A DNA stretch of 64,000 bases, taken from contig NC_050101.1 of NCBI RefSeq assembly GCF_902167145.1, positions 179,796,428-179,860,427 on the forward strand, written 5' to 3'. The notes under the pieces were generated by a model. It did no database searches. It saw only the letters and a list, made by a program, of their open reading frames with translations, and was not told the origin of the DNA. Below, one piece after another: positions 41,210 through 52,560 of this stretch. The position numbers and the translations under genes were made by a program. The first letter of the stretch is position 1. Each line of letters starts with the position of its first letter. The stretch comes from Zea mays. Taxonomy: Eukaryota > Streptophyta > Magnoliopsida > Poales > Poaceae.

Positions 41210-42626
41210 TGTAGGAAACGGGTGACGCCTAAGAGGGGGGGGGGTGAATTAGGACTTCTAAAAACTTTTACTAAACTAGGCCACAATTAAATCCCTAGAG
41301 CAAAACCTATGCAAGTAATCAAAACTAGAATGTGCAAACTAGGTTTTGTCTAAGTGTTGCTATCTCTACCGCAAAAGGCTAAGTTTCAATCTACACTAAA
41401 TAAGTATGACTACAAGATTGAAACTTAAATGCTTAATATAAATGCGGAATGTAAAGAGCTAAGTAGAGAAGCAAACTCTCGTGGATGACGCCGGTATTTT
41501 TACCGAGGTATCCGGAACCGCGCAAGGTCCCGACTAATCCTCGTTGGTGCCCCTACGCAAAGGGAAGCCCACGCGAGGGCCAAGCACCACGGTCAAGTAA
41601 CTCCGTAGAGAGCCGCGGGCCTTCTCCACGCGCAAGTGGTGCTCCGCTTCCGGCTCCTCTCGGACGCTCCCCGCCGTCTCCACTATCGAGCTTCCGGCCG
41701 AAACGCCGCGGGCCTCGTTCCCTCCGGTACACGGTGGCGGCCGTGACACAAACGCGGTTGTCACGGTCTCGCAAGACACTCGCCCCACTCGGTACAATTA
41801 CAACGACTCACGCAAGAGCCGAGGGGTTGTGAGGTTTATCTAAACTCACTCAACTAACTAGGATTCACCTAGAGCAAGCACTAAAGCGGTCTAACTAACC
41901 TAAGCACTTCGCAAAGCACCTACGCTAATCACCGAGTGATTCTATTAAGCACTTGGGTGTTTGAGCACTTGGAAATATGCACTATGTGTATTGGAATGTT
42001 GCTTGGGCTCTCACACTTGAGAATGGCCGGTTGGGGTGGTATTTATAGCCTCCACACCCCCAACTAGCCGTTGGACAGAAAGCAGCAGCTTTCTGTCGTC
42101 GGGTGCACCGGACAGTCCGGTGCACCACCGGACACTGCACAGTAGATGTCTGGTGCACGCCACGTCAGCCGACCGTTGGCGCCTGTAGCAGTCGACCGTT
42201 GGATCCGACCGTTGCCTTCTGCCCGTTGGCACACCGGACAGTCCGGTGCACACCGGACAGACCGGTGCTACAGCCAGAGAGCGCCTGTCTGTGGCCTCTC
42301 TGCGCAGACTGTCCGGTGCCTCACCGGACAGTCCGGTGCACACCGGACACCAATGTCCGGTGCGCCACCAGGCGCTGGCTGACAGCCCTTATCTTGGATT
42401 TCTTTGCTGATTTCTTCGGGCTTCCTTGTTCTTGAGTATTGGACTCCTACGCATCTTTTTATGTCTTCTTTTGAGGTGTTGCATCCTCATTGCCTTGGTC
42501 CAATTCTCTTCGCATCCTGTGAACTACAAACACAAACACTAGAAAACTTATTAGTTCACGGATTGTGTTGTTCATCAAACACCAAAACTCAATTAGCCAA
42601 AAGGCCCGGGGTCCATTTTCCTTACA
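41210..42626 (-). repeat. Element 3 5' LTR
   Basis: 1417 bp, nearly identical to 36167-37584. Confidence 0.93.
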
Positions 42627-45110
42627 GATAGGAAGTTGTTGATGGAGATTAGTTTCCTGAACATGAGCTGGCGCATAGTTTACTCATCTTGTGTGGTTGA
42701 ACAAGCAGGACTCAAACTAAAAGGAAAGCACTAAAGAAGTTTAGAAAAAAGAGATATAAGCAACAATACTTTCCCTTAAGGGTGTTCGCTTGCGCTAAAT
42801 GGTAGATCCAAAAAAGAAGCATGAAGAGAAGAGGGTGAGAGAAAGAATTGTGGGCGGGTGCAAGTGCAACATACAAAAAGCATGCTACCAGCTAAGCCTC
42901 CCAACTATCATTTGTTTATCTAAGAATTAGCATCGACCTCTATATACCGGAAGCATGCTATAAACTTTATACAGCCCAAAGAATACCCCAAATACACACA
43001 AGTCTGGTATTTTATTTAATGTCCTTAATTATCAACCATTTACTGATTATGTCAAATTACAATTTAGAGGACTCAGAATTTAGCAGCTAACAAATACAAA
43101 GGGTTATGTATTGCAGAATTTAATTAACACTGATTGTAGCATATTAGTGCTAGAACAATATATGTTGCTTAAGTGTCCTAACCATAAGATGTATGAATTC
43201 TATTAATTGATATTATTAACAGTAGTTCTGATTAGCTGGCTTTAGAGAGAGGGAATCACATTTTGGCAATGACATTTGTACATAAGTAATTTAAAGAGAG
43301 GGAATGGAACAAGAAAATAGTTCTGTATTAAAAAAAAGTTCAGATTTATGTTAACAAGCTATAATCTGTGTGTATGTTACTCCAAGGCAGACAATTACAC
43401 AATGGATCATACAACCATTGCAGATTAAACGAGTAGAGGGGAAACATACCTTTTCCAACGGGGCAGAAAATTGTACAGTGTCCTTTGCACGCAAATAGGA
43501 TCGTTCGGAAGCAAAGTGCAGCTCGTGCAGCCAGATATAAACAAAATAAAAAAGAACAACATTTTAATTACTAAAGCTACGATCAAGCACCACACAAGGA
43601 ATTTAATCAAGATAATCTTAACAGTTACAGTGAATTATTGTGCAACTGAAGTAAAACTGGCTATAAGTAGTTTCAGCTGCAAATTTGTTCTCTAGGTGGT
43701 CTTCTTTTCAAGTTTTTTTTGTTTTTGAACATTTGAACCTATGGTTGTCCCTGTATATGCATTTTACCATAAATCATGCATGCCATAGAGCTATAACGAA
43801 AAGAGAGATATCCTATTGAATCAAGCATCTATAACCAATTCTAGGATACCCTAGTAAGTCAAAATGCAATATATGGTGAACATTAGAGTTTTATTAGAGA
43901 AAGAAGGTGTTGATGTTTCAGTGGTTACCTAAAAATCCAGTAATGTCCAGCAAGCACCACTCAGCAACACAAATCAAGTTCAAACGTCTATTCAAAGTAA
44001 TAGAGAAAACATTAATATTTAGCAACCATGCAGCAGCTAGCAACGATTAGAAGGCAGGAAATTCAAAAATACCAGCTATGATGTACTCTAATGTTATGAA
44101 TAGCACTTTAATGTTTGGAGTTTAAACTACAAGCATAGGTTTCATGATTTAAGCTTGCTTGGCTTAGTGCAGTTCTCCAAAGCTAACTTTAAAAAATACC
44201 ATGTTGTTCACAACAATAAAATCATGATAATAGTAAAGTACTTTGAAATATGAATGCAACAGTAACCATTATTATAACACTATCTACATAACTTTAGAGT
44301 AATAATCAGTCAAATGGCACCAACTTTAAAATGTAACTGTGTTTGTCCCAAAAGAAAGGGAGGTTGTACTCTAGCGATGACGGTGTTTCTACCATCAAAC
44401 ATCACATTGATAAACATTGATAGGGATTTTTCTTTTCATTTGCTCGAATGTAAATGGAACACAAGAAAGGTTCAGCAGAAATATTACTAATAGCTTTGTT
44501 CCTGGTAGTGTTTCTTCTTCTGAACAAATTGGCATCATCAGCCAAGTTTATGCCCCCTCCCATAATTGTTCAAATACATTAATTGTATAGTACAGGTCTC
44601 TGGTACAAGCATTACAGGTTAGGTGTTTCACTTTCACACTATGAATAGTGAATCTTTCTGTTGTCTCATAAAATTATCACAGAGAACACGCAGAATCAAA
44701 TCAAGTCATTCTATCAAATGGTTAAGTTTAATACTTTTAACTTTCTTTGTTTCCCAAAGTTATTGGAAGCAGCTAAGAAGCAAGAATTTTGGTAAACACG
44801 TATGCAGTGTAATTTTTGGGGAAAAGGGGTTAATCTACTCATTGCATTATGCTATTTGATATCATGAGTACTGGATTGTCAATCAAGTTACCAGTTAAAA
44901 TATGCTCATAGCACTGAGTACAATATGGTAGATGATAGGAAATTAGAACCAGACTTCACATCCTTTAAAAATAGCATAGTACATAAACATCTATGATGAT
45001 GAAGCAGCCAGTACTAAAACGTATTGTTTAGGCTGTTGCTGATATTTAAAAATCTCTGGACTCACTAACTTTTTAATTATGTTGACAAACACATCTTAAT
45101 TCCATTGCAG
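42627..45110. other. Noncoding DNA with dispersed repeat pieces
   Basis: Contains GCTTGCGCTAAATGGTAGAT near 42787 and AGAATTTAGCAGC near 43075, both matching the repeat at 1851-2510. I see no exons, RNA genes or element ends elsewhere. The short ORFs are A+T-rich and lack family features. Confidence 0.5.
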
Positions 45111-45425
45111 GTAAAGCGATGTGCAGAAATGTCACGCAAACTAAAAAATTTTAGTGATCACATCAACAGGGCAGGTTTAAGATCTTCTGTTCGACCTGCA
45201 CTTGAACCGGATATTGATCTGGAGGAGTTAGAGGTGCATTACTCATCTTTCTTGTAACAGAAAGTTTTTTATGGCTTCTCTTTCAAAGGTTGCTTTTATG
45301 TGCAGAAATGTCACGCAAACAAATATCCTGCTTGAGTGAGAATGAAAACTTTCTTTTGTTTATTCTCTAGGCAAGATTGGGTGAACATGAGCATGAACTG
45401 CTTGAGATGAATACAACAGAACAGA
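45111..45425 (+). pseudogene. V-type H+-ATPase subunit a fragment
   Basis: Exon 45111-45233 (after TTGCAG, before GTGCAT) contains RSSVRPALEPDIDLEELE, preceded by KRCAEMSRKLKNFSDHINRA. The next exon, 45371 to about 45420, continues ARLGEHEHELLEMNT. These are consecutive parts of the cytosolic N-terminal domain of the ~800-residue proton-pump subunit a. Membrane segments and all other exons are absent. A partial repeat of TGTGCAGAAATGTCACGCAAAC at 45299 shows a local duplication. It is a gene fragment with a retained intron and no expected function. Confidence 0.82.
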
Positions 45426-46390
45426 CCTGTAGCACTAAAAGTATGAAAATTGGGGGTAGGAACAAAATAGACCTAGCAGCGTGTCTGAATCCTTGTGTCT
45501 GAATCCTTGCATTTGCGTCCTACCAGCAGCTGTCGCGAGTGCTTCTAGATACCACTTGCTCCACTCGACTCAGGCTCGGCCGAGACAACTGTCGCACCGA
45601 TGGAGGGAGAGAGTAGGCGAGGTCCTCCGGCTCCCGATGCAGGAAGGACGAAGGGGCAAGGGAGCTTGCGGACCTCGGCAAAGTGCAGGAAGGGAGCGAG
45701 AGGGGAACTGACTCGGACGCGGCACCATATATCTCCATAATCCAGCGCATTGAAGTCAAAGAAGTGGAGGTCGTGGAGCTGACCGAGGGGAACTGGCTCG
45801 GACGCGGCAGCCTACGAGAGTGGAGCTGAGGTCGTGGAGCTGACCGAGGGGCGGACGTGGCAGCCTACGAGAGTGGAGCTGAGGTCGTGTCGTCGTGGAG
45901 CTGACTGAGGGGCGGCCGAGGGGAACGGACGGTTGGGCGCTCCATCGTGCGGACAGAGGAAGAACCTGCTGCTGTGCGCGCGACTATGGGCCGCCCAAAC
46001 CTAACTGGAGTATGGGCCGCACCAAAAAAGCAGCCCAAAACGCCTGCACTGCTGTATTGTTATATTGTCTTGCAAAAACTTAGTACCATATTGGCTAGTA
46101 AAGGAGACATGGAGTGGCTTATAAGCTTTGGCGCGGTGGCTGAACTGATCAGTTTCAAATGGTGGCTGAACTGGTGGTCAGTTTCAACTCGCACAGGCAT
46201 AATAATTTTTGCTGGACACCTGCATGTACGGCCTATGGAGGCAGAACCAGAGCCATGGCAGAACAGGTCAAAGGCAGAACAAGTCAATGGCAGACTACTA
46301 TTGCTTACTTAATAAGTAGTAGAAACTAGAGAACATAGAAATATGATTTTTTTACTTCTCCCATTCTTCATCCGTCACATAAAATAAGGT
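45426..46390. other. Unassigned G+C-rich segment with short tandem duplications
   Basis: 45760-45930 repeats GTGGAGCTGACCGAGGGG and GCAGCCTACGAGAGTGGAG two or three times. GTGTCTGAATCCTT is doubled at 45481. 46130-46180 repeats GTGGCTGAACT. ORFs here match no family I recognise. Confidence 0.4.
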
Positions 46391-48136
46391 GTGTGTTTTT
46401 TTAGCATAGTCTTTTGAAGCACCTAGAGGGGATAAATAGGTGATCCTGTAAAATAAAACACTAAATAGCCACAAACTTGAATGTTAAGGTGTTAGTAAAA
46501 TCAAGTGGTTATGGAACACGCTCGTGCGAACAAAACAATCACAAGAAGCAACACACGAGACACGTGATTTTTATCCCGTGGTTCGGCCAAGTAACACTTG
46601 CCTACTTCCACGTTGTGACGTCCCAATGGACGAGGGTTGCACTCAACCCCTTTCAAGTGTCCAATGAACAACTTGAATACCACGGTCTTTTCCTTTACGG
46701 GGCGTTTGGATCCCTTCATTTTAGAGGAATTAGAATCCACTCAATAAAGTAACTTATTTAGTTTGGAATTTGACATTCCACCACTTTCCAAAGTTCACAT
46801 ATAAGTCTATCTCAAATTCATATGTGGAGGATGGGAAATGATTTTATGTATTAGTAGAATTTGTTTCTATTCTGTAAGTTACATGACACTCTTGGTCTCA
46901 TTCCTTTATAGTAAAAATATAGCACAAAAATATCTCCGACATCTTGCTAATAATAGTATACAAATATATTTTGCATAAAACCGAATTAGCTTAATTGATA
47001 TATGCCTAAATTACTATTATAGAGCGTTTGGATGCCTTCATTTTAGAGGAATTAGAATGGAATTCAATTCCAATGATCCAAACTGGATGTTAGAGTATTT
47101 TTCCCAGTTGCGAGGAATCTCCATAATTTGGAGTCTCTCGCCCTTACAATAGAGATCACAAAGAAAGCACAGAGTAAGGATGGGAGAGCAACACACACAA
47201 GACTTAAATCCGTAGCACAACCACACACACAAGAGAAGAAGTGAGCACATAAACATAGCGCGAGGAGTTTACAACTCGAAAGTGCTCAAATCTCAAGAAC
47301 TATGATCCGATTGCGTGAATGCAGAGTCTAGGTGCCTTAGGTTGTTTCTTGTAAGCTTGGTGTGGTGCTCCATGCGCCTAGGGGTCCCTTTTATAGCCCT
47401 AAGGCAGCTAGAAGCCGTTGGAGATCAATTTGGAAGGCCATTCTTGCCTTCTGTCGAGTGGTGCACCAGACAGTCCGGTGCACCACCGAACAGCCACTGT
47501 TCATGTCCGGTGCGCGATCTCCTTCCATATCGGGCGCATTCGATCGTTGCTCCTCGGGGCTAGATGATGCACCAGACACTGTCCGGTGCACCCAACCGAC
47601 CGTTGGAGTGAGCTACGGGTTGCGCGCTGATCGCGTGGACGACCGTTGGCCACTGGCGCTGTTGGCTCACCGGACAGTCCGGTGCACCACCGGACAGTCC
47701 GGTGAATTATAGCCACGTCGCCTTTTTCTTTTTCCGAGAGCGACGAGTTCGTCGCGGATGACTCACCGGACAGTCCGGTGAATTATAGTCGTACACCTCC
47801 GTCAATTCCCGAGAGCAGCCGGTTCACCGTTGACCAGCCTGGGGCACCAGACATTGTCTGGTGTGCCACCGAACAGTCCGGTGCACCAGACCCGAGCAGG
47901 TGTTGGCTGTACATAGCCAACTCTTTTCCAATTCGTTTCTTCTCTTCTCGGAACTGTTTCTACCACTTAGATAAACATGTTAGTACTCAAAAACAATTCA
48001 CTAAGTCTAGAAACATACCTTGTCTTTGAATTTGCACTTCTTGCTCGTTTAGCACATAAGAGTTCAAAACATTTGTGTTGAACATTTAATCTCCAAAACA
48101 ATTATAGAAATGGCCCAAAGGCATATTTCCCTTTCA
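46390..48136 (-). repeat. Element 4 3' LTR
   Basis: In element orientation it begins TGAAAGGGAAATATGCC at 48136, directly after GGGGGGAGAT. It contains a MITE (46698-47089) and, at 47460-47890, several CCGGACAGTCCGGTG-type palindromes like those of element 3. The left boundary is uncertain by tens of bases. Confidence 0.7.
46698..47089. mobile_element. MITE in the element 4 LTR (Tourist-like)
   Basis: 392 bp between TTA (46695-46697) and TTA (47090-47092). The left end is CGGGGCGTTTGGATCC, and the right end reverse-complemented reads CATCCAGTTTGGATC. Near its right end the motif GCGTTTGGATGCCTTCATTT repeats the left end in direct orientation. LTR sequence resumes on both sides. Inverted ends are imperfect. 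Confidence 0.5.
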
Positions 48137-48924
48137 ATCTCCCCCCTTTTGGTGATTTATGCCAACACATCAAAAAGCAACCAGAGGAGTGCAATATCAA
48201 TTCAAATCGAAGACCAAATTCTCTTTACTTAAGATTTGACATATTTGGATCATTCTTTACCACCACTTGGTTTGTTTTTGCAAATCAAATTCTTTTTCCT
48301 ATCTCTAAGTCAAACACACTTGTTTGGGCAAATCGAGAGATATTTCAAGAGTAAAATTGATCGAGTGCCAAAAACTCCCCCTTTTCCCATAATCAAAATT
48401 CTCCCCCACAAGAGACCAAATTTTGCAATAAGAGTATTTTGGACAAATCAAAAATTCTAAAATTCTAACTCTTTTCAAAATTCACAAGTGGTTGGCTGAT
48501 CCATTTTCTTTGGCCTTAATTTCTCCCCCTTTGGCATTAAGCACCAAACCGGGATCATTTTTGCCCTTTTTAACCCCATTGCCTCACCAAAAATGTCAAT
48601 TTAGAGCAAAAGGCAATGAGAGCACAAGTATGAACTTGGAATTAAATACACTAATACCAAAGTGCAGTGGAAGTCTTTGCGTCATCCAAGTTCATTTTCC
48701 CTTTCAATGTACCTTCGAGACTACATCAAGTGTACTCAAACAAACAAATTAGTCTCAAAGGGATCAAGTTGTAGCATATCTCCCCCTAAACATGTGCACA
48801 TCTGCATATAGACTTGTGAGGTCCGGGGATGACTTGTACAACTTGAGCACCATAAATAAACAATAACTGACTTAAATGCATAAAGTAACATGATCAAAGG
48901 CATAGACCACATGTATGCTATAGA
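48137..48924 (-). other. Element 4 3' region with repeated polypurine motifs
   Basis: CTCCCCC-type motifs (plus strand) lie near 48139, 48373, 48404, 48520 and 48779, as in element 3. No coding sequence. Confidence 0.7.
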
Positions 48925-51194
48925 TCAATCCAAGTTACGTGAATCTAAGATATTTAGTTCACTACGCAACCTGCAAAACCTTTTCTCATCTAAAGGCTTA
49001 GTGAAGATACCGGCTAGCTGGTTCTCAGTGCTAATATGGTACACATCGATATCTCCCTTTTGCTGGTGGTCTCTCAGGAAGTGATGCCGGATATCTATGT
49101 GCTTAGTGCGGCTGTGTTCAACAGGATTATTCGACAAACGGATTGCACTCTCATTATCATATAGGAATGGGACTTTGCTCAGATTGTAGCTAAAGTCCCA
49201 GAGGGTTTGCCTCATCCAAAGCAGTTGCGCGCAACACTGTCCTGCGGCAACGTACTTGGCCTCAGCGGTGGATAGGGCAACGGATGTTTGTTTCTTGGAA
49301 CTCTAGGACACCAGGTACCTTCCTAGAAATTGGCACGTCCCTGATGTACTCTTCCTATCAACCTTGCACCCGGTATAATCAGAGTCTGAGTATCCAATCA
49401 AGTCAAAGGTAGACCCCTTTGGATACCAGATCCCGAAGCAAGGCGTAGAAACTAAATACCTAAGAATTCGCTTAACGACCACAAGGTGACATTCCCTGGG
49501 GTCGGATTGATATCTAGCACACATGCATACACTAAGCATAATGTCCGGTCTACTAGCACAAAGGTAAAGTAATGAACCTATCATTGACCGGTATGCCTTT
49601 TGATCAACAGACTTACCTCCTTTGTTGAGGTCAATGTGCCTGTTAGTTCCTATCAGTGTCTTTGCGGGCTTGGCGTCCTTCATCCCAAACCTCTTGAGAA
49701 GATCCTGAGTGTACTTTGTTTGGGGGATGAAAGTGCCGTCCTTGAGTTGCTTCACTTGGAATCCAAGGAAGTAGGTCAACTCGCCCATCATCGACATCTC
49801 GAACTTTTGCATCATCACCCTGCTGAACTCCTCACAAGACTTTTGGTTAGTAGAACCAAATATTATGTCATCGACATAAATTTAGCACACAAAAAGATCA
49901 CCATCACAAGTCTTTGTAAAAAGAGTGGGATCAACTTTCCCAACCTTGAAAGTGTTAGCAATTAAGAAATCTCTAAGGCATTCATACCATGCTCTTGGGG
50001 CTTGCTTAAGTCCATAGAGCGCCTTAGAGAGCTTATACACATGGTCGGGATACCTGTCATCCTCAAAGCCAGGGGGTTGTTCCACGTATACCTCCTCCTT
50101 GATTGGCCCATTGAGGAAAGCGCTCTTCACGTCCATTTGGAACAGCCTAAAAGAATGGTGAGCAGCATAGGCTAATAATATCCGAATTGACTCTAGCCTA
50201 GCCACAGGAGCAAAAGTCTCCTCAAAATCCAAACCTGCGACTTAGGCATAACCTTTTGCCACAAGTCGTGCCTTGTTTCTTGTCACCACTCCGTGCTCGT
50301 CTTGCTTGTTGCGGAACACCCACTTGGTTCCCACAACGTTTTGCTTTGGACGTGGCACCAGGCTCCAGACTTCATTCCGTTTGAAGTTGTTGAGCTCTTC
50401 CTGCATGGCCAACACCCAGTCCGGATCCTGCAAGGCCTCTTCTACCCTGAAAGGCTCAATAGAAGAGACAAACGAATAATGCTCACAAAAAATAGCTAAA
50501 CATGAGCGAGTCGTTACTCCCTTGCTGATGTCACCCAGAATTTGATCGATGGGGTGATGTCTTTGGATCGATGCTCGGACTTGAGTTGGAGGGGCCCGTG
50601 GTGCTTCTTCCTCGATCACTTGATCTTCCTGTGCTCCCCCTTGATCTCGCCCTTCTTCTTGAGGTACATGTACATCATCTTGAGTTGGGGGATGCACCAT
50701 CATTGAGGAAGATGGTTGATCTTCTTCATGTGGTTCCTGTGATCGTACATCGCCTATCACCATCTTGCGCATTGCGGCCGTAGGAACTTCATCCTCATCT
50801 AAGTCATCAAGATCAACTTGCTCTCTTGGAGAGCCATTAGTCTCATCAAATACAACGTCGCTAGAGACTTCAACTAATCCTGATAATTTATTGAAGACCC
50901 TATACGCCTTTGTATTTGAATCATACCTAGTAAAAACCCTTCTACTGCCTTGGGAGCAAATTTAGAATGTCTACCTTTCTTCACCAGAATGTAGCATTTG
51001 CTCCCAAATACACGAAAGTAAGAGACATTGGGTTTGTTACCGGTTAGAAGTTCGTAGGAAGTCTTCTTGAGGAGGCAATGCAGATAGAGCCGGTTTATGG
51101 CGTGGCAGGCTGTGTTCACAGCTTCCGACCAAAACCGCTCGGGTGTCTTGAACTCTCCAAGCATCGTTCTCGCCATGTCGATTAGCGTCCTTTT
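48925..51194 (-). pseudogene. Element 4 pol, integrase C-part to RNase H, with nonsense changes
   Basis: Read leftwards: integrase C-terminal part (51176-50874, TPERFWSEAVNTACHAINRL), a linker, then RT ([51 protein letters not shown] near 49870). RNase H has SRPDIMLSV, GYSDSDYTGCKVDRKSTSGT and HIDIRHHFLRD, ending LDSRNLD. In-frame stops interrupt it near 50242 (GYA|VAGLDF), near 49882 just before YVDD, and near 49301 before SSKKQTSVALST. Family context suggests Gln, Gln and Trp at these places, so each is a C:G to T:A change. It would have been reverse transcriptase and integrase for a Copia element. Confidence 0.88.
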
Positions 51195-51479
51195 TGTAAC
51201 GTCCTGAATTTGGAGTAGAATTTTTTTCTTCCTTTTTACTCACCAAATTCAGGCATTACTCTCTTTTCTCTTTCGTTTAGCTCCTTCTTCCCAATTTCAA
51301 AGCAGTATAGCGACTGGTGTTCGTATTGCGTGTGAACAAAACCTAAGTTGACATGGGTGTTGCATCATGCCGAATCATATTTCTTTGGTCTGATGTCGTG
51401 TTTAATCGCATGTTTTGCCTAGTGTCGTTTAGATTTCGTTTAGCAATTGGATTCCGATCTATGGCTGTGCGTGTCGTGA

Positions 51480-52200
51480 ATTTTTGCCCCACGACGCGAC
51501 CCAGCCCGGCCCGACCCGATCTAGCCCGGCCTGCTCTGGCCCGCACGCCCTGACGCCCCTGCCCCTCCCCCCATGCGCGTGCGCCCCCCTCCCCTTGCCT
51601 CTCTTTCCCTCATTCAATTCTCCCGCGCACAACTCCCTCTCTCCATCTCTCTCTCTTCCCCGTTGTGCCCTAGGATTTGGAGACGGTGATCGCCGGATTT
51701 AGACCCCGAGGTGAGCTCCCCTCCCCTCTCCCCTTCTCTCTCTCTTCCCCTCCCCCTCCCCTTCCTCCCTCCCCCACGTGCGCCCTCCCTGTGTGGCCCC
51801 TGGCGGCCTCCGCGCACGTGCCCTGCGTGCCCCTCCACGCGCGCCCCGTGCGCCCCTCGTGGCCTCCCTCGGCCGCGCTCCCGCGCCCCCCCGGCGGCTC
51901 CCCCGCGCGCCCCTCCCGCGGCTCCCTCCGTGCGCGCGCCGCGGCCCCCGACGGCTTCCCCGGCGGCGCTCCCTCAACCCCCTGGCAGTCTCCCCGCGGC
52001 GCCCCTCGCGACCCCCAGCGGCGCCCTGGTCCGGCCCCGTGCGGCCCCCTGCTCGGCCCCCGGCGGTGGCCCTTGCGCGCCCCCCTGCCCGACCCCTTGT
52101 GCGCGCCCCTGCGCGGTCTCGCGCGCCCCTACACGTCCCCGCGCGGCCTCGCGTGCCCCCGGCGTGCGCAGCGTGTTCCCGTGCGCGACCATAGTTGCGC
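51480..52200. other. C+G-rich low-complexity block in the element 5 LTR
   Basis: About 700 bp dominated by CCCC and GCGCGCC strings on the plus strand, preceded by CTCTCT tracts. Long Pro/Arg/Ala ORFs arise on both strands purely from composition. The homologous block in the other LTR is ~60780-61520 and differs by indels. Confidence 0.8.
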
Positions 52201-52229
52201 GACGTTCAACTTTCAGTTTAATCCGTTTT

Positions 52230-52560
52230 AAATTTAGTTTAGTCGATGTGCTGCGTCGTGCGACGATTCATTTAAAGTTCATCTTTATTAATGAGCTGTG
52301 TCGCGCGCTTCGTCGCGCGACGATTCGTCTCAGTTTCAGATTTTTTAATGTGTGGTGTCGCGTGTCCAGTCGCGCGACGTTTCTTTTTTAAATTCAGCTT
52401 AGATGACGTATGCCATCGTGCGTTTCGTCGTGCGACGCTTAACGTTTCTTTATAATTAATGCAAGTGTCTCATTGCGCGCTCCATCGCACGACGAGTCGT
52501 TTATGTCTTAATTCAATTCAAGTGTTGTGTCGCGTGTTTCGCCGCGCGACAATCTTTTTA
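52230..52560. repeat. ~60 bp degenerate repeats centred on a CG-rich palindrome, element 5 LTR
   Basis: About six units each carry a variant of TCGTCGCGCGACG separated by A+T-rich spacers (TTTAAATTCA-like). The arms are mutated by CG to TG or CA changes. The same array is at 61555-61880. Confidence 0.7.

Larger units (their letters stand above)
36167..42626 (-). mobile_element. Element 3: gag-only Sirevirus-like Ty1/Copia retrotransposon
   Basis: 6460 bp in minus orientation, with LTRs 36167-37584 and 41210-42626 and a perfect TSD GATAG (36162-36166 and 42627-42631). The tRNA-iMet PBS is beside 41210, then gag, a noncoding region with repeated polypurine tracts, and the 3' LTR. There is no protease, integrase or RT, so it depends on a relative. 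The LTRs differ at about seven substitutions plus the length of a G run (~0.5%), so the insertion is recent. Confidence 0.92.

Noticed and set aside
45481..46312. Possible novel small genes at 45481-45711 and 45947-46312
   Set aside because: No recognisable domain, short tandem duplications and no conserved start context. I cannot support them as genes.
51677..52391. Long Pro/Arg/Ala-rich ORFs on both strands
   Set aside because: They lie in the C-rich LTR block, overlap each other in several frames and reflect base composition. The same happens at 60976-61614.
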